Positions 23,436 through 35,999 of a stretch of 64,000 nucleotides of DNA are shown one piece after another. The notes under the pieces were generated by a model. It was not told where the DNA came from. It was given only the letters and a program-made list of their open reading frames with translations, and ran no database searches. The translations under genes were made by a program, and so were the position numbers. The stretch's first letter is position 1; every line of letters begins with the position of its first letter. Origin of the DNA: Epiperipatus broadwayi (lineage: Eukaryota > Onychophora > Udeonychophora > Euonychophora > Peripatidae); assembly GCA_028023455.1 (NCBI GenBank), contig JAQFVV010000284.1, forward strand, positions 1,130,246 to 1,194,245, read 5' to 3'.

Positions 23436-23905
23436 AGTTGCATCTGTGTAAGTGACAGTGCTCTCTACCTAACTTGCATCTTCATATCTCAGACTTGTGT
23501 GCATGCACACAACAGCCAAACACTGCATCTGTTAAACTGTAAAGCACATATTTCCATACAGGGATTTAGCTTAAGAATTATATAACATACAAGTATAAAA
23601 AAAAATAGAAAAAAAACCTCATATGTCATATATTGAATTTTATCAAAAAAGAGGGGCAGGGTTGGATTGCATGAGTGACAGTGCTCTCTCTTCCTAGCAT
23701 GCAGATTCTTATCTTGAACATGTGTCCACTTACACACAACAGCCAAACACTATGTCACTGAAATTATCAAGTGCACAGTTCCATACAAGGATTTTTTATA
23801 ATTTTTTCATGAACTAGGGGATTTCTATGGACATTAAGCTGGGGGGTTATATAATGTACAAATATAAAGAGAAAATTATAAAAAACATTATATTGAATGT
23901 TATAG
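23436..23905. repeat. Two diverged tandem copies of a ~210-240 bp unit
   Basis: Copies at about 23436-23642 and 23660-23905 share gtgacagtgctctct, acacaacagccaaacact, ttccatacaagg and ttatataa.rtacaa.tataaa in the same order. No coding function is apparent. The duplication may be local or part of a dispersed repeat. Confidence 0.7.
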
Positions 23906-24654
23906 GGAATGTTGCAGTTCTCCAGTGCCTATACACAAATTGTACATATCTAAAAATAATAAACAATTCAATTATTTATAAAAAAAAATTGATTCAGAAG
24001 TTTCAACAATTTTATATTTTAATTTACAACAAAAACTCTTGATTCATATGCTATGCTTTTAATCAATTATTTTAAACTAGAGCTATTATTTTATTTTAAA
24101 ATATAAAAACAAAATTGAAATAATGGTCAAGCTTGAACTTTTGATTAGCAATTTCACTTAAAATTTAATGCATGGCTTCACTTTTCAACTTCACTTGAGA
24201 TTATTAATCAAATTACTATTTTTATTTATTATATTTTAAACACACTCATTTGTTTTAAATTTCCCAGAATATGATTGCATGTAATATAATCTTAAACATC
24301 AATAAAATCAAATAACATTTCTTAATTTAAAAAAGTATAAATTATTTTTCACTTAAAACGGTTTTTTTCATTGAAGAAAAATAATCAGCTTGCATTTTTT
24401 CTTAACATGTGGAATAAATAAAATATTCGTGATGTTGAGCACAGTTTTGCCACTTTTTTGATTTAATAAAATTTAATTTAATTCCTTTTTAAAAATGGTT
24501 TCATGGCATTGGTTTTATTGTAGTACTATATGGAATTATTTTTATGCATGGCAAATAACTTAAAATAATAATTAGAATTTTTATCTTTGTTTTTAAATAG
24601 TTACATGAATCTAGGTTTTTATATATTAGTTTGACTATCAGAAAAAAATTAAAT
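23906..24654. other. AT-rich sequence, nothing recognised
   Basis: No gene or repeat that I can support, up to the start of the left LTR. Confidence 0.45.
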
Positions 24655-26869
24655 TGTAACGGTCTGCATTCCCTTAAGGATGATGGTGAATGCATCTAAC
24701 TATAGTCAGACTTAGGGTCTTCATATAGGATGCCATGACTGATGTGATAAAAATTAAATCCACAATTGCATCTATTTTAAATAAGATAATTTAATATCTA
24801 AATATTAAATATAGATCCAACTTAGACCAGTTCATCCAATCTTCACCTCTCTTGATTATTCTGTTACGCTCAGTATACGAACTCAGGGTGAATTTTGTAC
24901 TTAACACTCATCAGGGATCCATCAATACCCTGTAGTAATAATAATATTTAATATAATTTCAATAGATTCTCAAAATTATTTTCAACCAAATTATTATGAT
25001 GTTAAGTTAGGATGATATATATATGGGTATGTGTATTAAATCATATTTTATTATGAAAATAAATAATAGTTTAAATAAATCAGAGACTTTCTTAAAATAA
25101 AACAAAAAATTAACAATATTTATTAACTGACAACAATTTAAGTTTATCTTTATATATATCAAAATTTTTAATTATGAGTACTTTACACGCATTTCTACTA
25201 TATTAGTAAATAATTTAAAATGATACCTTCCCATATCTCCATAGTAGATATGTATTATGATACAAACAATATTTAAAAGTTATAAAATAATAAATGAAAT
25301 TTCATAATTTTAAAAATTATAATAGTACTAACTAACTAAATTTAGATTAAACGATATAAGTATAAATGAAGATTTTTGTAATATTGTATTCTTTTGAGGG
25401 AATTCCATTTTTATAAGACACCCCCCCCCCATCTATGTATGGTCCCTATCATTGAAAGAAAAGGCTTTTCATCCAATGATATTAGTCATTTATATAAATA
25501 ATAAATAAAGAAATATTAAATTAATTAAATTAGTAATAAAGAAAAATTTTGTCTTGTCATAAGTGAATGAATTTAATATGAAGAACAATAAAATCTTACC
25601 TTCATATTAAGTTTATTTATTACCCTGGTCTAGTCACTTTATAAGGAAGACCTACATTTTATTAAATAAATAAAAAATTTAACCCAATAATCTTTCCATT
25701 TTCTTTCTCTAATGATTTTCCAAAATGGATTATTCCAATGTAAGTAGATTTTAGAAGCAAAGAAAATACAATTAGATATTTGTGGATGTTGACACGCAAA
25801 GATGATATGATGTATTAAAAGTTCATGGTATTGCCCTATTCATTTCCCTAATTTGAGTAGTAATGTTCATTAAGAATAAAGTTTTTATTTTTCAGTCATC
25901 AATCATTGGTGAGGCAATCAGTATACTTCATTGTTCAGAAATGTTCCTCTCATGTGATGTTGACATCCTTTTTCATAAGTCATCTTGCTATAAATTGAAG
26001 TTAGGTATTGAATTATATAGATGAAGTATTTATATATTAGGCATTTCAGTAGGAATAAGTAATAGCATTTGATCCTATGGCAAATTGTCTTACTTGAAAT
26101 CTTCTTAAAGTAATTTTGTTTAGATATATAACTGTTTTTGATGATATTTATCTTCCTTAAAATTTAAGTTTAGAACAATATCATAAAGAATTTCTCTAAA
26201 TATTATATTAAAGATAATTTTATTTTTGAAATTATTATTAACAATCTTAAAGAATAATTTATTTACTCTTTTCTCGAATGGTATTAGATTCCATTGTTAA
26301 TGAAGATTTTATAAACAAGGGAAATTCATTCAAATTATTGATCCATCTTATGTTTGGTTTTCAAACACAGCAAAATAACTAAGTGTAGTGACTAGTTCAT
26401 TTGTAAAAAATAGAATTCATTTGGAAATTATTTGATTTAACTTTTATAGTAGAATCAACTTCCGCTAATTAGCATGTGTTAAATTGGTATTTCATTTCAT
26501 GATTTTGCATTCGATTATTATTGAATGCATCATAATTAATAATTGTATAATTGAGTTCTAATTTTATTTTCTTCATGTTTAGTTGCTAAGATATGACTTG
26601 ACCTAAGGATATCTCTATGTTTTGCATCTTGATTAGTAATATTAGTCAACTTAAATTATATATATATATGAATGATTGCAGAATAATCATTTTAATATTT
26701 GATTTCATTAAAATAACTATTTATTTGACTTGATTTTTGTTATTAAACTTTTATAGTCTAACATTTAAGTTATATACATGTGTATATGGATATTTTAATG
26801 TGAAAGGGTAATGTATTTACTATATGTAAACTTACAATTATAATTTTAAGTTTATGGTTTGATATTGCA
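24655..26869 (-). repeat. 3' LTR of the gypsy element
   Basis: Aligned end to end with 33809-35999. It carries about 80 bp (about 26708-26786) missing from the other copy, and lacks the long (TA)n expansion of the 5' LTR. The C run near 25422-25431 is shared in position. The inner edge is followed by cataaacaagtg, and no polypurine tract is recognisable on the minus strand there. Confidence 0.9.
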
Positions 26870-26910
26870 CATAAACAAGTGAGCTTAATCATATTGTACC
26901 TCCGGAACAG

Positions 26911-26945
26911 GTTAAAATTTTCTAATATGATAAGAAAATTTTAAC
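26911..26945. repeat. Perfect 13-bp hairpin
   Basis: The arms gttaaaattttct and agaaaattttaac pair perfectly around a 9-nt loop. It sits just inside the 3' LTR and just upstream of the LINE tail fragment. There is no T run to suggest a terminator, and its function is unknown. Confidence 0.7.
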
Positions 26946-26977
26946 ACTTTAAGTGTATATGTGTGTTCTAATGTTAT

Positions 26978-27300
26978 ATGTATATTTTTCAACTTAAGTT
27001 TATAAAATATCATATTAAATCTCTCATTAAAAACAAAGAATCCGCTTGTGTAAATTTGACTAAGGCCTTCAAGAGTGGACATTTTTGGGTCATAAGATTG
27101 GCAACATTTATAATTTTTTTCATTTCATCATTGAGAAATAAGACTATCTTCAAAAGTGGAGAAGAATATGACATGATGAAAATGTCTTTACACTTACTAA
27201 AAAAAATTAAAGAATTAGACCAAAAATTTTCTCAGAATTAGATGTTCAACCAGACCTGGTCCCTAATAAACCTAAAACAAAGTGTAGTACCAATGATGAA
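26978..27300 (+). pseudogene. C-terminal fragment of a Tx1/L1-like LINE inside the gypsy element
   Basis: An 87-codon frame contains KAFKSGHFWVIRLATFIIF ... KTIF ... KIKELDQ and, after the stop at 27239, NQTWSLI. This parallels the C-terminus of the LINE at 54420-54653 (KPAFKKRNIPLIRLATFINF ... VMF ... KIKEDDK ... DQTWGQF) with the same spacing. It lies in opposite orientation to the host gypsy element, between integrase and 3' LTR, so it is probably a nested 5'-truncated insertion. Its limits and any target duplication are not clear. Confidence 0.7.
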
Positions 27301-28255
27301 AAGAATATAAAGTTGTAAATCCACAGATACCGAGAAAATTTAATGAACCATTTACCTAAAACATTCTAGATAAACTTTATATGGAAGAGATCCAAGAATT
27401 AGAAAATGCCATTATAAAGTTATTCACCTAATTGATGAATAATAGGAAAGGGCTTTCATTTGATTAACAGATCAGTTTTAATCAATGACCCAATAAATAT
27501 ATTAAGACTGCTTTAACAATGCTTAATGGTAATCGATTTGTTTACTGTAAAAAATCTATGATATATTTCATGTAATTTTCAGTCTTACGTATTCTATGAA
27601 AACCTGCTTTTAAGAAATTTTATCAATGCAATCCCTATATTGGATTGGTTAACCTCGTGATCTAAATGTAAAGTGTATGTTTTTCATATATGGTTCATAA
27701 TGATTAATCTCTTGATATTTAAAATATTAAATTAATACACACAGAAACATTGGAAATGCTCTTCACTTGATAGGATAAAACTGTATAGACTAAATGGCCA
27801 AATATGGTTTTAATCATTGTCCACATGTTCATAAATTAAACAAACTTATATGTGTTTGAATTGAATAACACCATCATATATGTGATATACATGATCAGAT
27901 TAATGTAAATGGGCCACTACTATGATTCCTGGAATGGGAAGTTATATGTCTTCAATTTCTGGTGAGAACTAATGTCTTAATGTAATTGATATGAAATTAA
28001 TTGTTTTTTGTTATATATACAAGCGTAACCTCTGATTTTGTTGACTGGTCTCCTTTGAGATTGATATGTAAATGTCCTTTTTTTTGTAAATAATTCTTAT
28101 TGTTTGTGAATAAAATTTCCTTTTGAAAGATAAAAAATCATATTAATCTGGGTGCTCTCATTATTGAAATGATTGTTTATCCCTAGATTTTTATTTAGTG
28201 TTGTCTACTTTCTCTTTCTCCTTTTATAATCTGCATATGATGGTTATTTCAATTT
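27301..28255. other. Gypsy internal region between integrase and LINE fragment, nothing recognised
   Basis: About 950 bp with no envelope-like frame, transmembrane-rich frame or repeat that I can identify. Part may be the LINE 3' UTR. Confidence 0.4.
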
Positions 28256-28259
28256 TCTG

Positions 28260-29335
28260 GTTGACCTAAATATAGTTTAAGAATGCAGGCATTGAATGTA
28301 CCTTCATTTCACCATCTATATCTATACAGAATGCACTTGAACCTGTTTGTTTTATTATAGTAAATGGTTCTTTATATGGATTATAGAATTTATGCATTTG
28401 TTTTGGAATTGTTTACTAAGGTTACATGTCTTCATAAAAATCTTGTCTCCTATTTTGAATTGATAGTTATTTTTCTTTCTGTTTTTACTTCTAAGCTCTG
28501 ATTTATTTATTAATCTTTGATATGATTTTAGTATATCATAATTTATATTAGTCTGGTTGGATTTAATTGAAGGTTAGTAATTTTTAAATATATTTGGTTT
28601 TATTGAAATGTAATTTAATATGTGTGAATCCAGTAGATTTATTTACACTCCAGTTAATATAATTTATTACACATTCCATTTGTTTTACCCATCATCTATG
28701 CTCATCCTCCAAGTATGTCCTAAACAAATGTCCAAGCTCCTGAAGTACATGTTTGCAAGGGTTTGATTTTGGATTTCTAATGGATGTGAGCACATTTTAT
28801 TTGAGATTTTTTTACCCACTTATTCCAATTTTAAAATAGGAAAGGTGTACCATGTTCTGTTAATATGGCTTTGGGTTTTCCTATCATTGTGAAATGGAGG
28901 GTATCTAATACTCTGACAGTATGTCTAGTATTATCTTGAGGTATTGGGTAGGCTGAAACATGTTTGGAAAAGAGATTATAAATGGCTAATAAGTACTTTT
29001 GTTTATTAAATGGAGGCAATCCATAATAGTCTATTGCTAAGATCTCATTTGGTCTTTCATTAACAATAGGTTTTAATGTATTACTGAAATTTTAATTTAC
29101 TGGTTTGGCTTTTAAGCATATAATACAATCATGTAGTGATTTTAAAATATCTCTATACATTTTTGGCCAGTAAAACCAATTTTTCAAAGTGTGTTCTGTT
29201 TTTTGGGCACCAAAATGTCCATATAAATATCGGATATATTGTATGAGTGAGATACATAAAATTTTAGATATTATTATCCTCCACTTATCTATATTTTTAT
29301 TAGTTTTGTGAAGTAAAACCAGATTTTTTAACTTC
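28260..29335 (-). pseudogene. gypsy integrase remains
   Basis: On the minus strand the zinc-binding part reads GHFGAQKTEHTLKNW ... DCIICL, giving the HHCC histidines and a CxxC pair at about 29110-29220. The core starts at ILAIDYYG (first catalytic Asp retained) and continues through the open stretch 29019-28831 to LTEHGTPF, where families of this type have TDNGxxF, so the second catalytic Asp is changed to Glu. After several stops, a WVK...YIN...STGFT region corresponds to the end of the core. PYKEPFTI ... KVHSMPA near 28270-28370 fits the C-terminal domain. Stops at 28828, about 29090 and elsewhere inactivate it. Confidence 0.8.
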
Positions 29336-29925
29336 TAATAGTTGAGATCTTTTGGTGCATTCAAAACTTTCTCTCCTTCTAAGATTCTTATGATGGGATT
29401 TAAAATAGGGTCATTAAATTGTACTTCATGTAATTTTTCTAAATCTTTCTCAGCATTACTATTAATCATCATGCTGATATTTGTAATGTAGGCATTTTCT
29501 ATTGATAAATGTTTTTGTTCTGACCTACATGGATTTTGACTCAGCACACTGGCCACTACATTCTCAGATTGTTTACAGTATTGTGCTGCATAGTTGAATT
29601 CCTGTAAGAATAGACTACTCCTGACTAATTGGATATTGGTCAAATAGCTATGATTCAGGAATTTGAGGCTTTTGTGATCTGTGATCACTATAACCTCTGA
29701 TCTGAGAAGCATCTGTCGAAATTTCTGGAAATCCCACATTATTGCTAATGCTTCCTTCTCAGTGACTATATAGTTTATTTCTGGACCCTTCACGTGATGA
29801 CTAATAAGGTATAGAACTCCAGATTGGCCATCCTGCTGGATTTGGGATAGCATTACCCCTAATCCATAACCACTACTATCAGTCTTGACAATGAATGGTT
29901 TATTAAAATCCAGAAAAGCTAACAT
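29335..29925 (-). pseudogene. gypsy RNase H domain
   Basis: A 196-codon open stretch on the minus strand holds VKTDSSGYGLGVMLSQ (first catalytic Asp), TEKEALAIMW (catalytic Glu) and VITDHKSLKFL (catalytic Asp). FNYAAQYCKQSENVVASVLSQ follows, the usual end of a Ty3/gypsy RNase H with a late Asp replaced. It follows RT and precedes integrase. This is the best preserved part of the element, but it is cut off by stops on both sides. Confidence 0.88.
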
Positions 29926-30155
29926 AATTTACTCCAAGAACCCTGTTTTAATATTTTTGAATGCCTTGGAGTGTTCTTGGATCCAAATCCATTACTCATC
30001 ACTTCTGATAAAAATGATTATAAAAATTACATAAGCCTAAAAATGATCAAATATATTTTTTATTGGTGGGTTTAGTTTTGAATGGCCCTGATCTTATCTA
30101 GATGATGTCTTATTCTAGCACAACCAATAATGTGAACTAAGAAGACTATCTGCTT

Positions 30156-30632
30156 TCACACTAAGTTGCTCTTTTTGAAATTGATTTTAACCCCTTTACT
30201 TTGGCACTCTTTAAAAAATAGAGTTAAATGTTGAAGATATTCTTTGATTGTTGTAGATGCAATAATCACATCATCCATATAAATGGTAATGATCTTTTTA
30301 TGCTCAGAGATAGTTTTATCTAAGCATCTTATCAGACCAGCACCACTATTTATCAATCCAAAGGGCATCCTATTAAATTGATAAGTAAAACCTTCATTTC
30401 AGAATGCAGTACATTGGTGATCTGGATGAAGTTCGATTTTCCAATAACTAGATGTTAGATCAAAGGTGAAAACACCATGCATGGGTGGTAGTATATTCCT
30501 GTCAGGAATAGTAATTTTATTTAATTGATGAGCATCTAAACAAAATCTCATCAATCCATCTTTTTTCTTCACAGTTACAACTGGATTGCTATAGGGTAAA
30601 GAGTATTTGGAAATAATTCTCCAATCTAACAT
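30156..30632 (-). pseudogene. gypsy reverse transcriptase, two pieces
   Basis: The upstream piece (30399-30632) has the fingers motif SNPVVTVKKKDGLMRFCLDA and LNKITIPDR, then FTFDLTSSYWKIELHP (catalytic FD.L..YW). The gap between IPDRNILPP and FTFDL is shorter than usual, suggesting a small deletion. The downstream piece (30156-30368) starts at PFGLINSGA and keeps IYMDDVII, with both catalytic aspartates, and a thumb start. A frame break separates the pieces at 30369-30398. Confidence 0.88.
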
Positions 30633-30974
30633 TTTATTAATCTGCTTGGATATTAATTCATGATACTGGAATAGAATATGATCTGGATTAAAATGGCTAC
30701 TTATCTATTAATTTAATTCTTAGCTGAAGACCTTCTCTCACTCCTGGTATGTCTTAGAAAACTGAGTTGAATTTTTTAATTTTCATTTCCAAGTAAATTG
30801 GATTCTGTGATTTTATCATCTATGAGTACTTCTGGAATGGTAAATATCAATTTCAAATAAATCATATCTTGAAATCAATGTCATTCATAAGACATCATCA
30901 CTTATCCTGTTTTATATGTGTTCATATGTAGGAAGTCTGCCCCAGAATGACATCGTGTATTAAACCATTCAGTA

Positions 30975-31202
30975 TTAAGAATACACAATAGAGTATTGTT
31001 TGGCCAATTTTGATTTGAATCCAAATCTGTTTAGGTGTATTAGTTTAGCTTTTCTATTATTAGCCATGAATAACTTGAACTGAGTTGAGGGGTAATGTTT
31101 TAATATTAGAGTTCTTAATATTTTTTGATAAAATCTGTTTGATATAACTGAAATTTGGCTACCAGAATCTAATAGGGCTTTGACCAATACACTCTCAAAC
31201 AT
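30975..31202 (-). pseudogene. gypsy aspartic protease remains
   Basis: A 75-codon open stretch includes ALLDSGSQISVISNRF, the D-S-G active-site signature of retroviral-type proteases. It stands between gag and RT as expected. The C-terminal ILG-like motif is not recognisable. Confidence 0.75.
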
Positions 31203-31539
31203 AATCTCTATTATAGGGCAACTTTGTAAGGCAAAATTAGGAGCCTTATCTTTTCATGAACACATTAAATTGGTGATTTTTTAGTTTGGAATTTGATTTA
31301 AACTTTTGTTCCTCGATGTTGAGGTGAGGAACATTTCTTCAAGTACCATTCTAGTTTGATTTCTGCTGGATTTTGGGAGAGTGATTACTACACCCTAGTT
31401 TTGGGGGTTTTTCTAAGTTGTTTGGAAAGTTTAATATCATTATGAATCCAGTTTTTATTATATGGTTATCCATTGAGTTAGGCCATAAGGATTTACCTTT
31501 CCAATGGTTCGGTTCATTATTATTTTTCTTTCTTTTTTT

Positions 31540-33428
31540 TTATTAATAGCATTAATAGTAACTTCTTTTTTTTTCAATTATTCTTGTGGATAAATTTGAA
31601 GTATTTATATTAATACTGGTTAATAACTCTGCAATTTGTTCTATGGTTTTAGCATTTGTACATAAAAGTGATTGTTCAATTTTCAAAGGTAAATTCCTTT
31701 TCACAATCTTTATCATCTCACTTTCACTGAGGTGATAAGTATTTAGTATTCTCAATTTAGTGATTTGATGCCAGAAAAATTTTGTGAATGTCTCCCTGGT
31801 ATAGCATTATATTTTTCTTGAAATAATTGGTATAGCAAGAACTCTTGTTTATCTCTAGGAATATTTTTTTATTAATAGTGTTTAGTAATCATTAAAAGTA
31901 GATGGAATTTCCCATCAGATTAAATCATCTCCTTGTAACTGGCTGTATGCAATAATCACTTTTTTTTCTTCAGATAAGTTGTGATTTACTTTGAAGTAAA
32001 GATTCAAACTTCTTAAATGTTCTATAGGTTGTTCATTATTAGATCCTTTAAATATTTTCAATCTTACAAATTGATTTATTTCAGAGCATGGTGTAATATG
32101 ATTATGCCTTGCATTTCTCTCTGTTTGGTTTATTTGTGTACAATCTATATGATCAACAGAATTATTAGTATATGCATTTGGAATTATTCCTTTTATATTG
32201 AAATTTAGGGAGTAATTTTCTGTTTCAGATAGTGTTCAATTGATTATTGTTGATTCTATATTTGAATCGATTAATCTTTGAAGATTTTTAAAAGTGAGCT
32301 CTATTTGATCTTCTTTAGTATTTCCTTCTTTATCAATCTGTGTTTTATGTTAGATATCATTACGGTGTGGTCAATATGCAATTGTATTTTGAGACATTTG
32401 TAATTCAATAAATTTGAATTTTGTTTAAATGCCTCATCCATACGATTCTCTTTATCATGTATCTCTTTTGTGCCATCCATCAATTTTTCTAATGTGATAT
32501 TTTTTGATATTCTTTCGTTTTCTATACAAGTTACTTTAATTTCTGTTTGAAATTTTTATCCCACTCTTTCATTGATTCTTCATTAATGTCTGAATCATTA
32601 ATTTGTTTCATATATAATTGACTAATCTTAAAATTTACTTCTTGTAATTCTTTTTGCATTTCTGTTTGTATTTTTTTTTGTTTTTTTATCTATTTCATTT
32701 TTAAAAATTTCTCTAGTTTTATACAATTCACTGCATTGAATATTCATTTGATCAGTGATATTTCTTTAAAATTCTTTGAATCTCTGTTGACATCTGGTAT
32801 CTTTTTCTTCAACAACTTTTTTATTTTTTCTAGGGCTTGTCTCTTTTATTATCTCTTTGAACATTATTTAGACCTATTGATAACTAACTGTTCAATATCA
32901 TTAGATAATTTATTTTCAAAATCCTTCATTTCCAATTTTAATTCTGATTTAACATTTTCCATATCACTTTTTAAATTTTCTTCTAAATTATACATGTTTT
33001 GGTTTATTTATTTTTTCATATTTTCTTCTAAATTATTCATATTTTGGTTTATTTGGTTTATTTCTTTTTTCATATTTTGGTTCAAATTTTTTTCTAAATT
33101 ATTTATCTTTTGGTTCAAATTATAATTCATATTTATAATGGTTTGTGACATTTGTTCTACAGTCATGTTATTTGTTGTAGCTTATTTTATTTTGAGTGTA
33201 GTTACTGGAGACACTTCATCATTGAGTGTAACCTTGGTTTGAGACATTGATTCATCAGAAATGGGTGTTTGTATAGAGGTTATTCTCAATCATAGTGGTT
33301 CCTGATAATTGGATCAGTGAACATCTTTCTTCAATATTTTCTCCTTCTTCACTAATATTAATATTTTGTACTTTTTCAACACATTTCATTATTGTATTGA
33401 CTAAAATTTTTCCACTTTGTGTAATCAT
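31540..33428 (-). pseudogene. gypsy gag remains with coiled-coil repeats
   Basis: On the minus strand a start at 33428 (MITQSGK...) leads into a strongly heptad-like, Asn/Glu/Lys-rich region (about 33180-32740). In it, units like NQNMNNLEENMKK recur three to four times, predicted to form a coiled coil. Further on, SEEKKVIIAYSQLQGDDLI followed by a tryptophan and, at 31552-31755, LSESEMIKIVKRNLPLKIEQSLL match the capsid-type Retrotrans_gag pattern. Stops and frameshifts are frequent. No clear CCHC knuckle was found before the protease. The plus-strand Phe-rich frame at 32736-33125 is only the mirror of the coil. Confidence 0.7.
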
Positions 33429-33790
33429 AAATTAAGTTTTATCTTAGTTATAAATTTGTTTATTTTTTATTTACTAAAAAAGATTATTTGTCATAGGATT
33501 TCATGCTATATCTTTTTTTTTTAGGGTAATTTTAAAACTTTTCCTATTTTTTTAGGTGTTATTAATTTAATGCCTAATTTAAAATTGTCTTTTTAAGCTC
33601 ATTTACTATTTTATTTTAAGGTCTCTATTTATTTCATTATTTATTAATTTAAGATTTCACATAAAAATTATATCATCCTTTGATTGTTGAAATTATCTAT
33701 AGTTGCTATGTTAATCAATCAAGTGTATATTCCATAAAATTATTTATAATTTTTTTTTTATAGTTGATGGTAAACAATTGTTTTATGCCC

Positions 33791-33808
33791 CTAAAATTTG
33801 GATCCATA
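33791..33808 (-). other. Candidate primer binding site of the gypsy element
   Basis: Immediately inside the 5' LTR the minus strand reads tatggatccaaattttag. A TGG two bases after the LTR end is the usual start of a tRNA primer binding site. The tRNA is not identified, so the call rests on position and the TGG alone. Confidence 0.4.
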
Positions 33809-34163
33809 TGTAATGGTCTGCATTCCCCTAAAGAATGAGGGTGATTGCATCTAACTATAGTCAGTCTTAGAATCTTCATATAGGATGTTATGAATGATGT
33901 GATAAAAATTAAATCCACAATTAAATCTATTTGAAATAAGATAATTTAATATCTAAATATGAAATATAGTTTGAACTTAGATCAGTTCATCCAATCTTCA
34001 CCTCTCTTGATTATTCCATTATGCTAAGTATTCAAACTCAGGGTGAATTTTGCACTTAACTTTCTTCAGGGGTCCATATCCTGTAGTAATAATAATACTT
34101 AATATTATCTCAATAGATTCTCGAAATTACTTTCAACCAAATTATTATGATGTTAAGTTAGTA

Positions 34164-34213
<50 letters not shown>

Positions 34214-35999
34214 ATTCAATCTTATTTTATTATAAAAATAAAATAAATAATTTAAATAAATCAGAGACTTTCTTAAAATAAAATAAAAATTAACAATATT
34301 TATTAACTGACAACAATTTAAATTTATCTTTATATATATATATCAAAATTTTCAATTATGAGTGCTTTACATACATTTATATTATATTAGTAAATAAAAT
34401 TTAAAATGATACCTTCCCATATCTCCATAGTAGATATGCATCATCACATTAACAATATTTAATAGGTTGTAAAATGATATATGAAATTTTATAATTTCAA
34501 AAATTATAATAGTAATAACTAAATTTAGATTAAACAGTATAAGTCTAAATGAAGACTTTTGTAATATCGAATTCTTTTGAGGGAATTCCATTTTTATAAG
34601 ATCCCCCCCATCTATGTATGGTCCCTATCATTAAATGAAAAGACTTTTCAGCCAAGGATATTAGTCATTTATATGAATAATAAATAAACAAATATTATTA
34701 AATTAATTAAGTTAGTAATAAACAAAAATTCTGTCTTGTCATAAGTGAATGAATTTAATATGAAGAACAATAAAATCTTACCTTCGTATTAAGTTTATTT
34801 ATTACCCTGGTCTAGTCACTTTATAAGGAAGACCTACATTTTATTAAATAAATAAAAAAATTAACCCAATAATCTTTCCATTTTCTTTCTCTAATGATTT
34901 TCCAAAATGGATTATTCCAATGTAAGTAGATTTTAGAAGCAAAGAAAATACAATTAGATATTTGTGGATGTTGATACGCAAAGATGATATGATGTATTAA
35001 AAGTTCATGGTATTGCCCTATTCATTTCCCTAATTTGAGTAGTAATGTTCATTAAGAATAAAGTTTTTATTTTTTAGTCATCAATCATTGGTGAGGCAAT
35101 CAGTATACTTCATTGTTCAGAAATGTTCCTCTCATGTGATGTTGACATCCTTTTTCATAAATCATCTTGCTATAAATTGAAGTTAGGTATTGAATTATAT
35201 AGATGAAGTATTTATATATTAGGCATTTCAGTAGGGATAAGTAATTACACTGTTTTAGGTTAAAACAATATCATTTGATCCTATGGCAAATTGTCATTGT
35301 CTTTCATTTTGTTTAGATATATAAGTATTTTTGATGATATTTATATTTCTTAAAATTCAAGTTTAGAATGATCTCATTAAGAATTTCTCTAAATATTATA
35401 TTAAAAATAATTTCAATTTTGAAATTATTATTACTGATCCTAAAGAGTTATTTATTTACTCTATTCTCAAGTGATATTAGAGTTCTCTGTTAATGAAGAT
35501 TTTATAAATAAGAAAAATTCATTCAAAGTATTGATCCATCTTTTTAATAGGTTTGGTATTTGAACCCAACAAAATAACTAAGCGTAGTGACTAGATCATT
35601 TGTAAAAAATAGAATTAATTTGGAAATTATTTGATTTAGCTTTTATAGTAGAATTGACTTTCCAGTAATTAGCATGTGTTAAATTGGTATTTCATTTCAC
35701 AATTTTGTATTCGATTATTATTGAATGCATCATAATTAATAATTGCATAATTGAGTTCTAATTTTATTTCCTTCACATTTAGTTGCTAAGATATGACATG
35801 ACCTAAGGTTATCTCTATGTTTTGCATCTTGATTAGTGATATTAAGTCAACTTAAATAATAATTTTATATACATATGAATGATTGAAAAATAATCATTCT
35901 AATATTTAATTTCATATGGATATTGTAATGTAAAAGGCTAACATATTTACTATATATAAACTTATGATTACAATTTTATGTTTATGTTTTGATATAGCA
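33809..35999 (-). repeat. 5' LTR of the gypsy element
   Basis: This is the partner of 24655-26869. It contains an expanded (TA)n(TG)n tract at 34166-34213 and a short insertion near 35250. Divergence from the 3' LTR is visible throughout, though some blocks (for example 34740-35200) are nearly identical. As the upstream LTR it would carry the element's promoter, but no TATA box can be singled out in such AT-rich DNA. Confidence 0.9.

Larger units (their letters stand above)
24655..35999 (-). mobile_element. Ty3/gypsy LTR retrotransposon, degenerate, minus strand
   Basis: Two direct repeats of about 2.2 kb (24655-26869 and 33809-35999) enclose, on the minus strand, gag, protease, reverse transcriptase, RNase H and integrase remains in the order usual for Ty3/gypsy (integrase last). 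Each LTR begins TGTAAYGG and ends ...GCA on the plus strand, so both ends are TG...CA. Every coding region has stops or frameshifts, and the LTR copies differ by many substitutions and indels, so the copy is old and inactive. The five bases outside the LTRs (taaat and agtta) do not match, so no target duplication is preserved. A LINE tail fragment lies between integrase and the 3' LTR. Confidence 0.9.

Noticed and set aside
32736-33125. Plus-strand Phe-rich frame of 129 codons
   Set aside because: It is the complement of the coiled-coil gag region. The minus strand gives the meaningful heptad pattern.
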